From Candidatus Latescibacterota bacterium (GTDB taxonomy: Bacteria > Latescibacterota > UBA2968 > UBA8231), in the NCBI GenBank assembly GCA_022820485.1, contig JAJEFJ010000057.1:1-48481 (forward strand): DNA of 48,481 nucleotides, given 5' to 3'. Under the pieces are notes generated by a model. The model was given only the letters and a program-made list of their open reading frames with translations, was not told where the DNA came from and searched no databases. Both the position numbers and the translations under genes were made by a program. How positions within the stretch are numbered: position 1 is the first letter of the stretch; every line of letters starts with the position of its first letter. Of the stretch, positions 34,363 to 42,596 are shown one piece after another.

Positions 34363-35982
34363 TCAACGACTAGGTTGGACTACCCGTACAATCTGATTGG
34401 CGTCAACAGCGGCTAACGTCTGGACTTGGCCGTTGGGCCAGCGAATCGCGATATCCGCCTTCGTCGCCCGACCGAGGCCAAAATGGAGGCGAGGATCGTG
34501 GCTGGATAGATAGCTTCCCCCAGACTGGCGCTCCCGCACCTGACGCGCACCACCAGCGGTAACGGTGACGCGGGCACCCAGCGCATCCCGCTGATCAGCA
34601 CCGACCAAGAGGAGTTCGATCCAGTGCTGGCGATTGCCCCCGTCGTTGCGCAATAGACGGGGCCGCCCGGCCACGGTCGTCGCCAGCAAATCCAGATCGC
34701 CGTCGTTGTCCCAATCGGCTGTCGCCGCGCCGCGAACCACGCTCTCAGCGACAAAGTCGGCACCCAACTGGTCGGAGACTTCTTCAAAATGGGCACCGCC
34801 TTGGTTGCGCAGCATAAGGTCGGGCTGGGCGTAGCAAAGGTCGGCGTCGAGTTCGTCTATATTATCCACCACGTGCCCATTGCCGACATATAAATCGAGG
34901 TCGCCGTCATTGTCGTAGTCCATAAATTTGGTTCCGAATCCCAAGGGCAGATAACTGGGTGCTCCCAAGCCGAAGTGGGCGGTAAAATCGGCAAAGCGCC
35001 CCCGGCCATCGTTCCAGTATAGGGTGTTGGTTTCGCGCGAGTAATTGGTCACGAAAAGATCGGCGTACCCGTCGTTGTCGAAATCGCCGAAATCTACCCC
35101 CATACCGGCTTCGGCGTGCCCATCTTCGTTGTATTGCACTCCGGCTCGCAGGCCGATCTCGACAAAGCGCCTCCCTTGGTTTTCGTAGAGAAAATTCGGC
35201 GTGCCGTCGTTGGCCACGTAAATATCCGTATCGCCGTCCAAATCGCTGTCTGCAAAGGCCACGCCCAGTCCCCGGCCCACCGCACGGATACCCATCCTCT
35301 TGGTCACATCGACAAAGCGCCTCCCCTCGTTGCGATAGAGCACATCCCCAATGGGTGCGTAGGTGCTTGGCTCGCAGTAAAAGCGAATCGCCCCTCGCTG
35401 GCATTGGATATTGCCCTGCAAGCTGAAATGCACATAATTGGCCACAAAAAGGTCCAAATCCCCGTCGTTGTCGAAATCCAAAAATCCGGTGCTGGTGCCC
35501 CAGCGCCCGTCGCCCACACCGGCTATTTGGGTAACGTCCACAAAGCGCCCCTCACCGTCATTGCTCAACAGCACATTGGGGCCGAAGTTGGTCGCGTAGA
35601 GATCTTGATCCCCATCGTTATCGAAATCGCCCGCCGCACATCCCATGCCGTAGCCCCGGTCGCCAGCTCCAGACGCAACAGTGAGATCGGCGAAAGTCCC
35701 ATCGCCGGCGTTGCGATAGAGGCGATTGATGGGCGGGGTCGGGGGAAGGGGTCCCGAGAGATGGGCACCATTGATCAGGTAGAGGTCCTGCCAGCCGTCT
35801 CCATCGGCGTCAAAAAACGCTGCGCCCGCACCAAAGGTCTCGACATAGTAGTATTCGCCTTGAGCGCCGTTGTAGTGCCGGAAGTCAATTCCGGCTTCTT
35901 GGGAGACTTCCCGGTATTGCACCTGTGCCTCTGCCGCGACGACACCAGCGCACAAGATGGACAATAGTGCGTATCTTCTCAT
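34363..35982 (-). CDS. Exported CRTAC1-like FG-GAP/ASPIC-UnbV protein
   Basis: A 539-residue protein, signal peptide MRRYALLSILCAGVVAAEAQ. It opens with the CRTAC1 signature (EAGIDFRHYNGAQGEYYYVE), followed by calcium-loop FG-GAP blades: FFDADGDGWQDLYLINGA near 56, GDFDNDGDQDLYATNFG near 113, FLDFDNDGDLDLFVANY near 165, FADSDLDGDTDIYVAND near 240, FGDFDNDGYADLFVTNY near 300, MDYDNDGDLDLYVGNGH near 350 and ADWDNDGDLDLLATTVA near 420. The ASPIC/UnbV domain contains RERQSGGSYLSSHDPRLHFG. The sequence is very close to the C-terminal half of the pentapeptide fusion at 5059-7671, so the two are recent paralogues. It is divergent from the TPR lipoprotein at 36073. An extracellular binding role is inferred. 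Confidence 0.86.
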   Translation of the reverse strand: MRRYALLSILCAGVVAAEAQVQYREVSQEAGIDFRHYNGAQGEYYYVETFGAGAAFFDADGDGWQDLYLINGAHLSGPLPPTPPINRLYRNAGDGTFADLTVASGAGDRGYGMGCAAGDFDNDGDQDLYATNFGPNVLLSNDGEGRFVDVTQIAGVGDGRWGTSTGFLDFDNDGDLDLFVANYVHFSLQGNIQCQRGAIRFYCEPSTYAPIGDVLYRNEGRRFVDVTKRMGIRAVGRGLGVAFADSDLDGDTDIYVANDGTPNFLYENQGRRFVEIGLRAGVQYNEDGHAEAGMGVDFGDFDNDGYADLFVTNYSRETNTLYWNDGRGRFADFTAHFGLGAPSYLPLGFGTKFMDYDNDGDLDLYVGNGHVVDNIDELDADLCYAQPDLMLRNQGGAHFEEVSDQLGADFVAESVVRGAATADWDNDGDLDLLATTVAGRPRLLRNDGGNRQHWIELLLVGADQRDALGARVTVTAGGARQVRERQSGGSYLSSHDPRLHFGLGRATKADIAIRWPNGQVQTLAAVDANQIVRVVQPSR

Positions 35983-36072
35983 ATACTAACTGCTCGGTTA
36001 ATTGGACCGGCAATCTAACCGCATCGACAAACCGGGACACTCGTGCAACTACACCTAAAAAACGGGCGCTCA

Positions 36073-37599
36073 ATGGCCCGCGTTCACCTGCCCTACAAAA
36101 AGGGCTTGGCTTGGCTTGGAGCCACCCTTTGTCTGCTCACCTGCGCCTGCGGACCCAAGGAACGCGATCCTTTGGTCCGCGCCGGGATGTACGCCTTTGC
36201 GCAGGAGCGCTACAGCGAAGCCATCGTCGCCTTTCACAAGGCATTGGCTGACCGCGCCGACGATTACGAAGTCCACCACTATCTCGCCCGCTCGTACCTA
36301 GCACTGAGCAAATTCCCCCAAGCCCTGCGCGCGATCGAACACGCGATTGAACTAGCCCCCCAAAAAGACCAGACGCGCTCCGAGTTATACGAAGTCCTCG
36401 GCATCATCCACACGGCCCGCTACACCTCCAGAGCGTATAGCCAAAACCAGCACCGCGATGTCGAAGCAGCGCGGGCCGCCTTTGAGCAAGCGACCGCGCT
36501 CGATCCCCACCGAGCAACAGCGTACTACAACTTGGGCTTACTGCACGGCTATCGCAAAGAAGTAGATCAGGCCCAAGCAGCGTACGCAGCGGCCTTGGCG
36601 GCGGATTCCACCTTGGCACCGGCCTACAAGAAATTGGGCAAAATCCAGCGGGAAAAGGGGTTCCCGCCCGAAGCGGCTAGGGCCTTCAAAAAAGCGGTGC
36701 GCTTCGACCCGCAGGATGCCGAAGCGCATTTTCTGTTGGGATTGGCCCAGCGCGATATGGGTGATAATGAGGCGGCTTTGCAGGCGCTACTCAAGGCCAC
36801 CGAACTCAACCCCGACTCGCCCAAGCTCCGCCTCAACCTCGGCAATGTCTATCTCCGCTTGGGCCGCCGCGAAGAGGGCAAGCGGGAAATGGCCCGTTCC
36901 GAAAGCCTGCGCCAACAGCATCGAGGCTTGCACTCCGAAATCTCCCCACCGACGCACAAATCACTCCCCATCGGCTCGGCGCGGGATCACTACAATATGG
37001 GATTGAAGCACCAGATGGTCGGCGAAACCGACCAAGCTCTGTTAGAGTTTCGTCGCGCGGTCGAAATCAAACCCGACCACAAAGACGCCCACATCGGCCT
37101 CGGCCTCCTCCTCGCCGAACAAGGCCGGGACAAACTGGCGGCCCAGTATTTCCAGCGGGCTATCGAGCTGGATCCAGAAAATCCCGTTCTGTACGTGCAT
37201 CTAGGCAATGCTCACTATCAGTCGGGATCACTCGCAAGGGCGGCCCAAACCTTCGCCAGGGCAACCCAACTCGACACCTCTCTCGTCGAGCCTCCCTATA
37301 TGCTCGGTTTGATCGCCGCCCAGCAGCGCCAGTTCAAAATAGCCACGCGACTTTTCGCCCAAGTCACGGCCCTCGCCCCCCAATACGCCAAGGCTCACTT
37401 CAATCTAGGGGTAGCCCATGCCCAGCTCGGAGATTTTGCTGCGGCCCGGACCGCCTACCAACGCTTTGTCGAATTGGAGCCTGAAGATGGCCGCGGACAC
37501 CTCTACTTGGGCGATGCCTGCGAAGCGCTCGGCCTGCTCGAAGAGAGTCAAAAGCATCGAGCGCGGGGTCAGCAGCTTTTAGAACGAGATGGGAACTAA
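36073..37599 (+). CDS. TPR-repeat lipoprotein
   Basis: A 508-residue protein with a lipoprotein-like signal (YKKGLAWLGATLCLLTCACG). TPR motifs run from about residue 35 to the end, around 12 in all, e.g. ARSYLALSKFPQALRAIEHA, YNLGLLHGYRKEVDQAQAAY and HFNLGVAHAQLGDFAAARTA, interrupted near 285-305 by a polar linker (SPPTHKSLPIGSARDHYNMG). The ATG at 36073 was preferred over an in-frame GTG at 36043 because it sits directly before the signal peptide. The gene is divergent from a CRTAC1 gene (90-bp spacer) and its stop overlaps the convergent surface-protein gene by 4 bp. It mirrors the TPR lipoprotein at 2984-4969, also a CRTAC1 neighbour. Scaffold or assembly roles are inferred. Confidence 0.8.
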   Translation: MARVHLPYKKGLAWLGATLCLLTCACGPKERDPLVRAGMYAFAQERYSEAIVAFHKALADRADDYEVHHYLARSYLALSKFPQALRAIEHAIELAPQKDQTRSELYEVLGIIHTARYTSRAYSQNQHRDVEAARAAFEQATALDPHRATAYYNLGLLHGYRKEVDQAQAAYAAALAADSTLAPAYKKLGKIQREKGFPPEAARAFKKAVRFDPQDAEAHFLLGLAQRDMGDNEAALQALLKATELNPDSPKLRLNLGNVYLRLGRREEGKREMARSESLRQQHRGLHSEISPPTHKSLPIGSARDHYNMGLKHQMVGETDQALLEFRRAVEIKPDHKDAHIGLGLLLAEQGRDKLAAQYFQRAIELDPENPVLYVHLGNAHYQSGSLARAAQTFARATQLDTSLVEPPYMLGLIAAQQRQFKIATRLFAQVTALAPQYAKAHFNLGVAHAQLGDFAAARTAYQRFVELEPEDGRGHLYLGDACEALGLLEESQKHRARGQQLLERDGN

Positions 37600-40184
37600 T
37601 AAGCTACGACTAGCGTGCGCACCAATTTCTCCTGCCCTAGCTCAGCGCCTGACGTATTGGCATCCAGCCGCAAATGCATTGCGTACACCCCCGGCGGCAC
37701 GAGCGTCCCCTGTTCGTTCCTTCCGTCCCATCCCATTTCGTAAATCCCCGAGGCAAAATCCCGCTGCTCGGTTAGCTGGCGCACCAAGCGTCCCTGCAAA
37801 TCGTAGATAGTCGCCTTAACCCGCTGACTGCCCTCCACTAACACCACTGAAAAGCGCAACGCCACCTCGTCGTTGACTCCATCCCCATTCGGCGTCAATA
37901 CCGCTGGCTCGACCACTAAATCCGCAAAGATTGAGCGACTCTGCGGCTGCCCCACCACCAACAGCCGATTGCTGCCGACCGTTTCCACAGCTTCCCCTGG
38001 ATCGACGCGCTGCCAGATCCCCTCCCCGTCTTCTCCTTGACGCAGTTGCACCTTTAGCGGCCCACCGCGGGAAAACAGCCGCCCGGCAAAGTCTATCCGC
38101 AACACCGTCACTTCGCTTCCCGGCTCCAGCGGAGCAAAGGACAAATGCACCCGGTCCGCCGCCGCGACCAACACCTCCGCCGCCAATGGCGAAAAATCCC
38201 CTCCGTCCGCGCTCCCCAACAACCCGTCATACGTCAGTTCCATGCCCGCTGGTGCTTCCAACAACAACTCGTTGAATCCCCCATCCCCTGCGCCAAACTC
38301 GGGTCGCACATACACCGAAAAAGGAGCCTCAGCTCCCAGCCGATCCACCTGACTGGGCACTACCTCGCCCAAGAGCCGCCGCGCCACCGGCTCGGCAAAG
38401 TTCAGCCGCAGCCCCGACAAACTCGCCGCCACATCCGGTGCGGCCGAGCGCAACGTCGCCCGCACCTTGAGAAACTCCCGTGGCGACGGCGAAGTAATGG
38501 GGCTGCCTCCCGGCTCGTCGTAGGGCACACTCCACGGCTCCCAGTCTGCACCGGCGACTTCCTCGGCCACAGTGTCGCCGCGAAAAATGCTCAATAGCTT
38601 GTTGTAGGCCGCTTCGGAGATTTCGGTCCCATCCTTTTTGAAGTAGTGCACGATCTCGCCCAAGGTGTCGCCGGTGCGGGTCTGAAGTTGGACCTCGGTC
38701 CCGGGCGGCGTGTGCGCATCCCACTCGAGGGAAACCAAGTTGCGGCTGCCGCCCAACCGGATCAGGTCCGACTCGAGTTGCACCTCTGGCAAAAATCCCT
38801 CGCCAAAAAGTTGTATCTCGCTCAACCTAGTAGCGCTCCGGTTGGGGCGACGCACGTGTTCTACTTCAAACACCAAGCGAAAAAAGCGCCCCTTTACCGG
38901 ATCGAAGTCATTGCCATCGACGTTGAGACCCCCCGCGACTCCTCGCTTTACTTGCTCGCGCCGCACGGCAGTGATCCACTTAAGACCTCCGCCCACCTCC
39001 CGCGAACCGTCCGAGAATTCCAATCGATAATTCCCAAGGGCGTACTCCGTGAAGCTCATTCTATGGCTGTGGATCCAAAAAAACGAACCCAAGTCAATGA
39101 ACAACTCGTCCTCTAACCGATTCTCGATGTTGAATAGGGACAGCCCTTCTACGCTGGTTACATTGCCGTCAATCATCAATTGGGGATTGATGCTACCGGG
39201 CACCGTAGTAGAAATGGAGCCATTGCGCCGCAAAGCCCCACTGGCCAAGTCGTCGCCTTGGGTCCAGACTTCGAGTTCGGCCAACCGGGGCCGCTCGCGC
39301 CGAAAGTAGCGTATCGTCCCCCGCCGCTGCGGATCGAGAGCCTCGTACACTTCCCGTTTGACCACGATTTCCCGCCCGTCGGCTTGGCGCTTGCTATATT
39401 CGATGATCCCTCGGTCTTCGGAGGGTAGCTGGTCGTACTCCTCTGGGGATACTTCGCGGCCACGGCCAAAATCGCTGGCCTGCACAACCACTTGGACAAA
39501 GCGCCCTACAGCCCGGCGCTGGTCGAGCCCTACGGGGTCGAGTTCGACCTCAAAGGTTCGCTGGCTTTTGTTGGGCTTTAACGTCTGTAGCACTGGAAAG
39601 AACTCAATACTCGACCCGCCGATTGCCTGTACTGGCTTCTGTCCGTCCGATACCAGTACGTCAAATAAAAGAAAGGGGTCGCCCATTCCCTCCTCGACGA
39701 ATTTTAGCGCGATTTTGTTGATGAAGACAACGCGGCCCATATCCACGGTAAACCACCACTGAGACGACAGATCTACATTCTCATCGACCGGATCGGGCTC
39801 CCAATACGTGGTCAAGTCGCCATCTAGGGCGGCGACGACCCCTGCGCGGTTGGAGCCACCCTGAATGGCGTCGAGGAGAACGATCTCTTCAGGCTCTTTC
39901 TTGGAGAGGTAGTCTGGGGGGTTGTAGCGCAGAAAATCGACGATATCCAGTGCGGCGTTGGTATTTTTGTAAACGCGATTGGGCCGCACCTCTCCAAGTG
40001 GAGAAATCTGGATAGTACCAGGCGCAAATTCCCAGTGGTTCCAGTGGTCAGATCCGACGATGACTTGGTTCGCACTGCGATCGATCCGGTGCCCTGCTTG
40101 AGCCAGCAAATCCTCGGCCCCATTCGACCAAAGCACGGCACTGACCAGCACAAGGCGCGCGAGGAGTTTCGTGCGGATATTCAT
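37596..40184 (-). CDS. Modular surface protein, discoidin-like plus FlgD-like TPNGDG C-terminal domain (paralogue 3)
   Basis: The largest member of the family, 862 residues. The ATG at 40184 has AAAGGTG 6 nt upstream; the GTG three codons earlier is part of that ribosome site. Signal MNIRTKLLARLVLVSAVLW. First discoidin-like domain near 100-235 (DGDLTTYWEPDPVD, WWFTVDMGRVVFINKIAL), and a second near 320-450 (LMIDGNVTSVEG, LFIDLGSFFWIHSHRMSFTE). Two Tyr/Leu/Gly hairpin motifs lie between them (SPEEYDQLPSEDRGII, KREVYEALDPQRRGTI) and a third near 525 (SEAAYNKLLSIFRG), followed by ADWEPWSVPYDEPGG and SPSPREFLKVRATL. After GGFNELLLEAP comes the C-terminal domain from VLTPNGDGVND (about 763) through WDGRNEQGTLVPPGVYAMHL to VVAY. 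Surface adhesion is inferred. Confidence 0.78.
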   Translation of the reverse strand: MNIRTKLLARLVLVSAVLWSNGAEDLLAQAGHRIDRSANQVIVGSDHWNHWEFAPGTIQISPLGEVRPNRVYKNTNAALDIVDFLRYNPPDYLSKKEPEEIVLLDAIQGGSNRAGVVAALDGDLTTYWEPDPVDENVDLSSQWWFTVDMGRVVFINKIALKFVEEGMGDPFLLFDVLVSDGQKPVQAIGGSSIEFFPVLQTLKPNKSQRTFEVELDPVGLDQRRAVGRFVQVVVQASDFGRGREVSPEEYDQLPSEDRGIIEYSKRQADGREIVVKREVYEALDPQRRGTIRYFRRERPRLAELEVWTQGDDLASGALRRNGSISTTVPGSINPQLMIDGNVTSVEGLSLFNIENRLEDELFIDLGSFFWIHSHRMSFTEYALGNYRLEFSDGSREVGGGLKWITAVRREQVKRGVAGGLNVDGNDFDPVKGRFFRLVFEVEHVRRPNRSATRLSEIQLFGEGFLPEVQLESDLIRLGGSRNLVSLEWDAHTPPGTEVQLQTRTGDTLGEIVHYFKKDGTEISEAAYNKLLSIFRGDTVAEEVAGADWEPWSVPYDEPGGSPITSPSPREFLKVRATLRSAAPDVAASLSGLRLNFAEPVARRLLGEVVPSQVDRLGAEAPFSVYVRPEFGAGDGGFNELLLEAPAGMELTYDGLLGSADGGDFSPLAAEVLVAAADRVHLSFAPLEPGSEVTVLRIDFAGRLFSRGGPLKVQLRQGEDGEGIWQRVDPGEAVETVGSNRLLVVGQPQSRSIFADLVVEPAVLTPNGDGVNDEVALRFSVVLVEGSQRVKATIYDLQGRLVRQLTEQRDFASGIYEMGWDGRNEQGTLVPPGVYAMHLRLDANTSGAELGQEKLVRTLVVAY

Positions 40185-40327
40185 CGGCGGCACCTTTCAA
40201 AACCGTGAAAAATCCAAGTTTTAGGGGTACATATGTGAGGAATCTAACGCCCCTTTGGTCGAGAAACAACATTTACTATCCTAATGAAGACGCATAACGC
40301 ACTTGACAACTTTGAGAAAGGGAAGCG

Positions 40328-41695
40328 ATGGAACTGAATTGGCGCGAAATCGACCGCTGGATTTTTGGCGAGGCTTGGACCGGCTCGCATATCGGCGACC
40401 ACGTGGAGATGTTGTGCGAGCAGATCGGGCCGCGCTGGGCTTCTTCGGAGGGGGAGCGCCAAGCGGTGGAGTACCTGAGGGAGCAGTTTGCACAGGCGGG
40501 ACTAGCCGATGCGGCGCTGGAGGAGTTTGCGCTTTCTACTTGGGCGTACGAACGGGCAAAAGCAACAGTGGGGGATATGGCGATCGACCTCTTGCCCTAC
40601 AACCGCTGTCCACCGTGCGACCTCGAAGCCCCGATCGTCAATGCAGGATATGGCACGGAACGCGAAATCGACCGAGTGCGCGGCCAACTCAAAGGAAGCA
40701 TCCCCGTAATGCACCTAGCACTGGAGCCTTTTACCGCACCCTCGCCGCCCAATGTGCGGCTCGCAGCACTCTGCGACGCCGGCGCGGTGGCGGTGGTAGC
40801 GATTGATCCAAAGGACGGACGGCGAGTGGAGTACCACAACGGCGGCGATTGGCGCGAGCCGGAAACCGCCGAGCTGCCCATTCCGGCGGTGACGACCTCG
40901 CGGGAGCACGGGGCGCTGTTGCAGAAGTGGGCCAGCGAGGGCAAGCGGCTCAAGCTAACCGTTGAGAGCCGGTTTTACCAAGCACCAGCGCACAATGTGG
41001 TCGCCTCGATTCCCGGGGCGCGGTGGCCTGTGGAGCGGCTCATGTTGGGCGGGCACCACGACACGGTGTACGGCACCCCAGGAGGCAACGACAATGCCTC
41101 GGGCACCATTGCAGTGTTGGAAACAGCGCGGGTCCTAGCCGGACTAAAATCGGCGGTCGGGGTCGAGCCGGGGATGAGCCTGTGCTTTGCGACGTACAGC
41201 GCCGAGGAGCAGATATTCCAAGGATCGAGCGAATACGTGCGGCAACACTGCGCCGCAAAGCCGCGGCTGGCGATTAATCTCGACGAGCTATCGACCGGAT
41301 CGATCAAGGGGGTGGTGCTGGCGTTTGGACATTTGCGCGACTTGGTGCAGGCCCAGTTCAACGCAATGGGCGACGGGCTAAAGTGCCACGTCATGTCCCA
41401 GCTCGACGCGACTTCAGACCACTTTCCCTTTTTGCGCGAGGGCATTGACGCGGCGCATCTGTGGCGCTGGCGCTTTAGCGGCCGACACGCGGATTCCAAC
41501 TATCACCACGAGCCAGCCGACACTGCCGACAAGCTCAACGCGCGGGAGTTAAAAGAATACGTCGGACAGCTAGCGCGCCTGCTGTTGCGGCTGTCGCACG
41601 TAGCGCCCGAAGAGTGGCCGGAAAATCCGCTGACCAAGGAGGCGGTCGAAGAACGGCTAGCAGCCGAGCGCGGAACCGTGGTGCGGGTGTTTTAA
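40328..41695 (+). CDS. M28-family zinc aminopeptidase with PA-like insert
   Basis: A 455-residue cytosolic-looking metallopeptidase; there is no signal peptide. The M28 core contains the zinc ligands in GGHHDTVYGTPGGNDNASG near residue 240 (His, then the bridging Asp of the NDNASG motif), the catalytic glutamate in SAEEQIFQGS near 295, NLDEL near 320, and the last histidine in NYHHEPADTADKLN near 395. Residues 100-200 form a PA-like insert (PIVNAGYGTEREIDRVRGQL, AGAVAVVAID). GGGAAG lies just before the ATG. Its stop overlaps the convergent oxygenase gene by 4 bp (41692-41695). A dipeptidase or aminopeptidase activity on imported peptides is likely; the exact substrate is not evident. Confidence 0.82.
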   Translation: MELNWREIDRWIFGEAWTGSHIGDHVEMLCEQIGPRWASSEGERQAVEYLREQFAQAGLADAALEEFALSTWAYERAKATVGDMAIDLLPYNRCPPCDLEAPIVNAGYGTEREIDRVRGQLKGSIPVMHLALEPFTAPSPPNVRLAALCDAGAVAVVAIDPKDGRRVEYHNGGDWREPETAELPIPAVTTSREHGALLQKWASEGKRLKLTVESRFYQAPAHNVVASIPGARWPVERLMLGGHHDTVYGTPGGNDNASGTIAVLETARVLAGLKSAVGVEPGMSLCFATYSAEEQIFQGSSEYVRQHCAAKPRLAINLDELSTGSIKGVVLAFGHLRDLVQAQFNAMGDGLKCHVMSQLDATSDHFPFLREGIDAAHLWRWRFSGRHADSNYHHEPADTADKLNARELKEYVGQLARLLLRLSHVAPEEWPENPLTKEAVEERLAAERGTVVRVF

Positions 41696-42525
41696 GACCA
41701 GACGTAGATCTCGTCGTCGTCTGGGGACATGGCAAAGAAGATGGCCAGCACCGCCCGGGGCTGATCGCCGACGACGGCGGGCACCTCGTGGATGTTTTCG
41801 GTAAAGAAGAAGTAGAGGTCGCCGGGTTCGAGCTGGACTTGGACGCGCTCGATGCCCTCGCGGGCGACGTAGGCAGCAAATTCCTCGCGTCCCAGATGCT
41901 CTGTCAGCGCGGGGCGAAAGGGACAGTTGTACAGGTACGGCTCACCCGTGCCGCCTTCCTTGGTGCTATTCTGAAAGCAAAGCACCCCGGCGAACTGGTG
42001 TTTGAAGCGCGAAATCTGGTAATCGAAAGCCTTAGTGCGCTTGGCGACGGAATCGTAGTGCGGGCCGTGGCCGGTTTCCCGGTGATAGACGCGGAAGATG
42101 GCCGGGCCGTAGAGGCGGCCGTCCGGCTCGCGCGCGGTCTTGACCTCCTTGCCGGGCGCGAGCTGGGAAAGAGCGTCGTACATAGTGCGGACTGGATCGT
42201 CATAGCCGTCGAAGAGGGTCTCGAACAACGCCAGCGTCGCCGCGGAGTGGGCGTGAAATTTTTCGCGGTCGCTGCGGTGGTGGCCAAAACTAGTGCCAAT
42301 ATCGACGCGACGCGCTTGGCCGTCGCCGACCTCGTGGGGGTCGTAGAGCAGGCTGCGCTCGTAGAAGCGCTGCATCAGCGCCCGGCAATGGGCGGGGTTG
42401 TAGTGCTGACGCAGCACAAAGGCCGGTATCTCGCCGTGCGCTAGGGCCATCAGCGGCTCGGGGTACTGGGCGAGGGTTTGCTCGATGGAGGCTTCGACCG
42501 GAGTCCAAGTTTGAGTGGTTGTCAT
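41692..42525 (-). CDS. 2-oxoglutarate/Fe(II)-dependent oxygenase
   Basis: A 277-residue soluble protein with the double-stranded beta-helix signature of 2OG-Fe(II) oxygenases: the metal motif HxD in GHGPHYDSV near residue 165, the distal histidine in FTENIHEVPAV near 248, and an arginine for 2-oxoglutarate in DQPRAVLAIFFA. YRETGH-like residues (RVYHRETGH) precede the HxD strand. The start at ATG 42525 was chosen because the upstream 13 codons add nothing; no clear ribosome site is visible for either. It sits between the convergent M28 gene (4-bp overlap) and an enolase-superfamily dehydratase on the same strand, 71 bp upstream. A hydroxylase of a small molecule or amino acid is likely; the substrate is unknown. 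Confidence 0.75.
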   Translation of the reverse strand: MTTTQTWTPVEASIEQTLAQYPEPLMALAHGEIPAFVLRQHYNPAHCRALMQRFYERSLLYDPHEVGDGQARRVDIGTSFGHHRSDREKFHAHSAATLALFETLFDGYDDPVRTMYDALSQLAPGKEVKTAREPDGRLYGPAIFRVYHRETGHGPHYDSVAKRTKAFDYQISRFKHQFAGVLCFQNSTKEGGTGEPYLYNCPFRPALTEHLGREEFAAYVAREGIERVQVQLEPGDLYFFFTENIHEVPAVVGDQPRAVLAIFFAMSPDDDEIYVWS

Positions 42526-42596
42526 GGCGGGAAATTTAATATGCGTCGTGGGCTGAGTCCACACGGACTATTCGCACGATACAAAGTGTTCACACT

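Noticed and set aside
40303..40308. TTGACA before the M28 peptidase considered as a -35 element
   Set aside because: It lies only 20 bp before the start codon, leaving no room for a -10 element and leader with a ribosome site.
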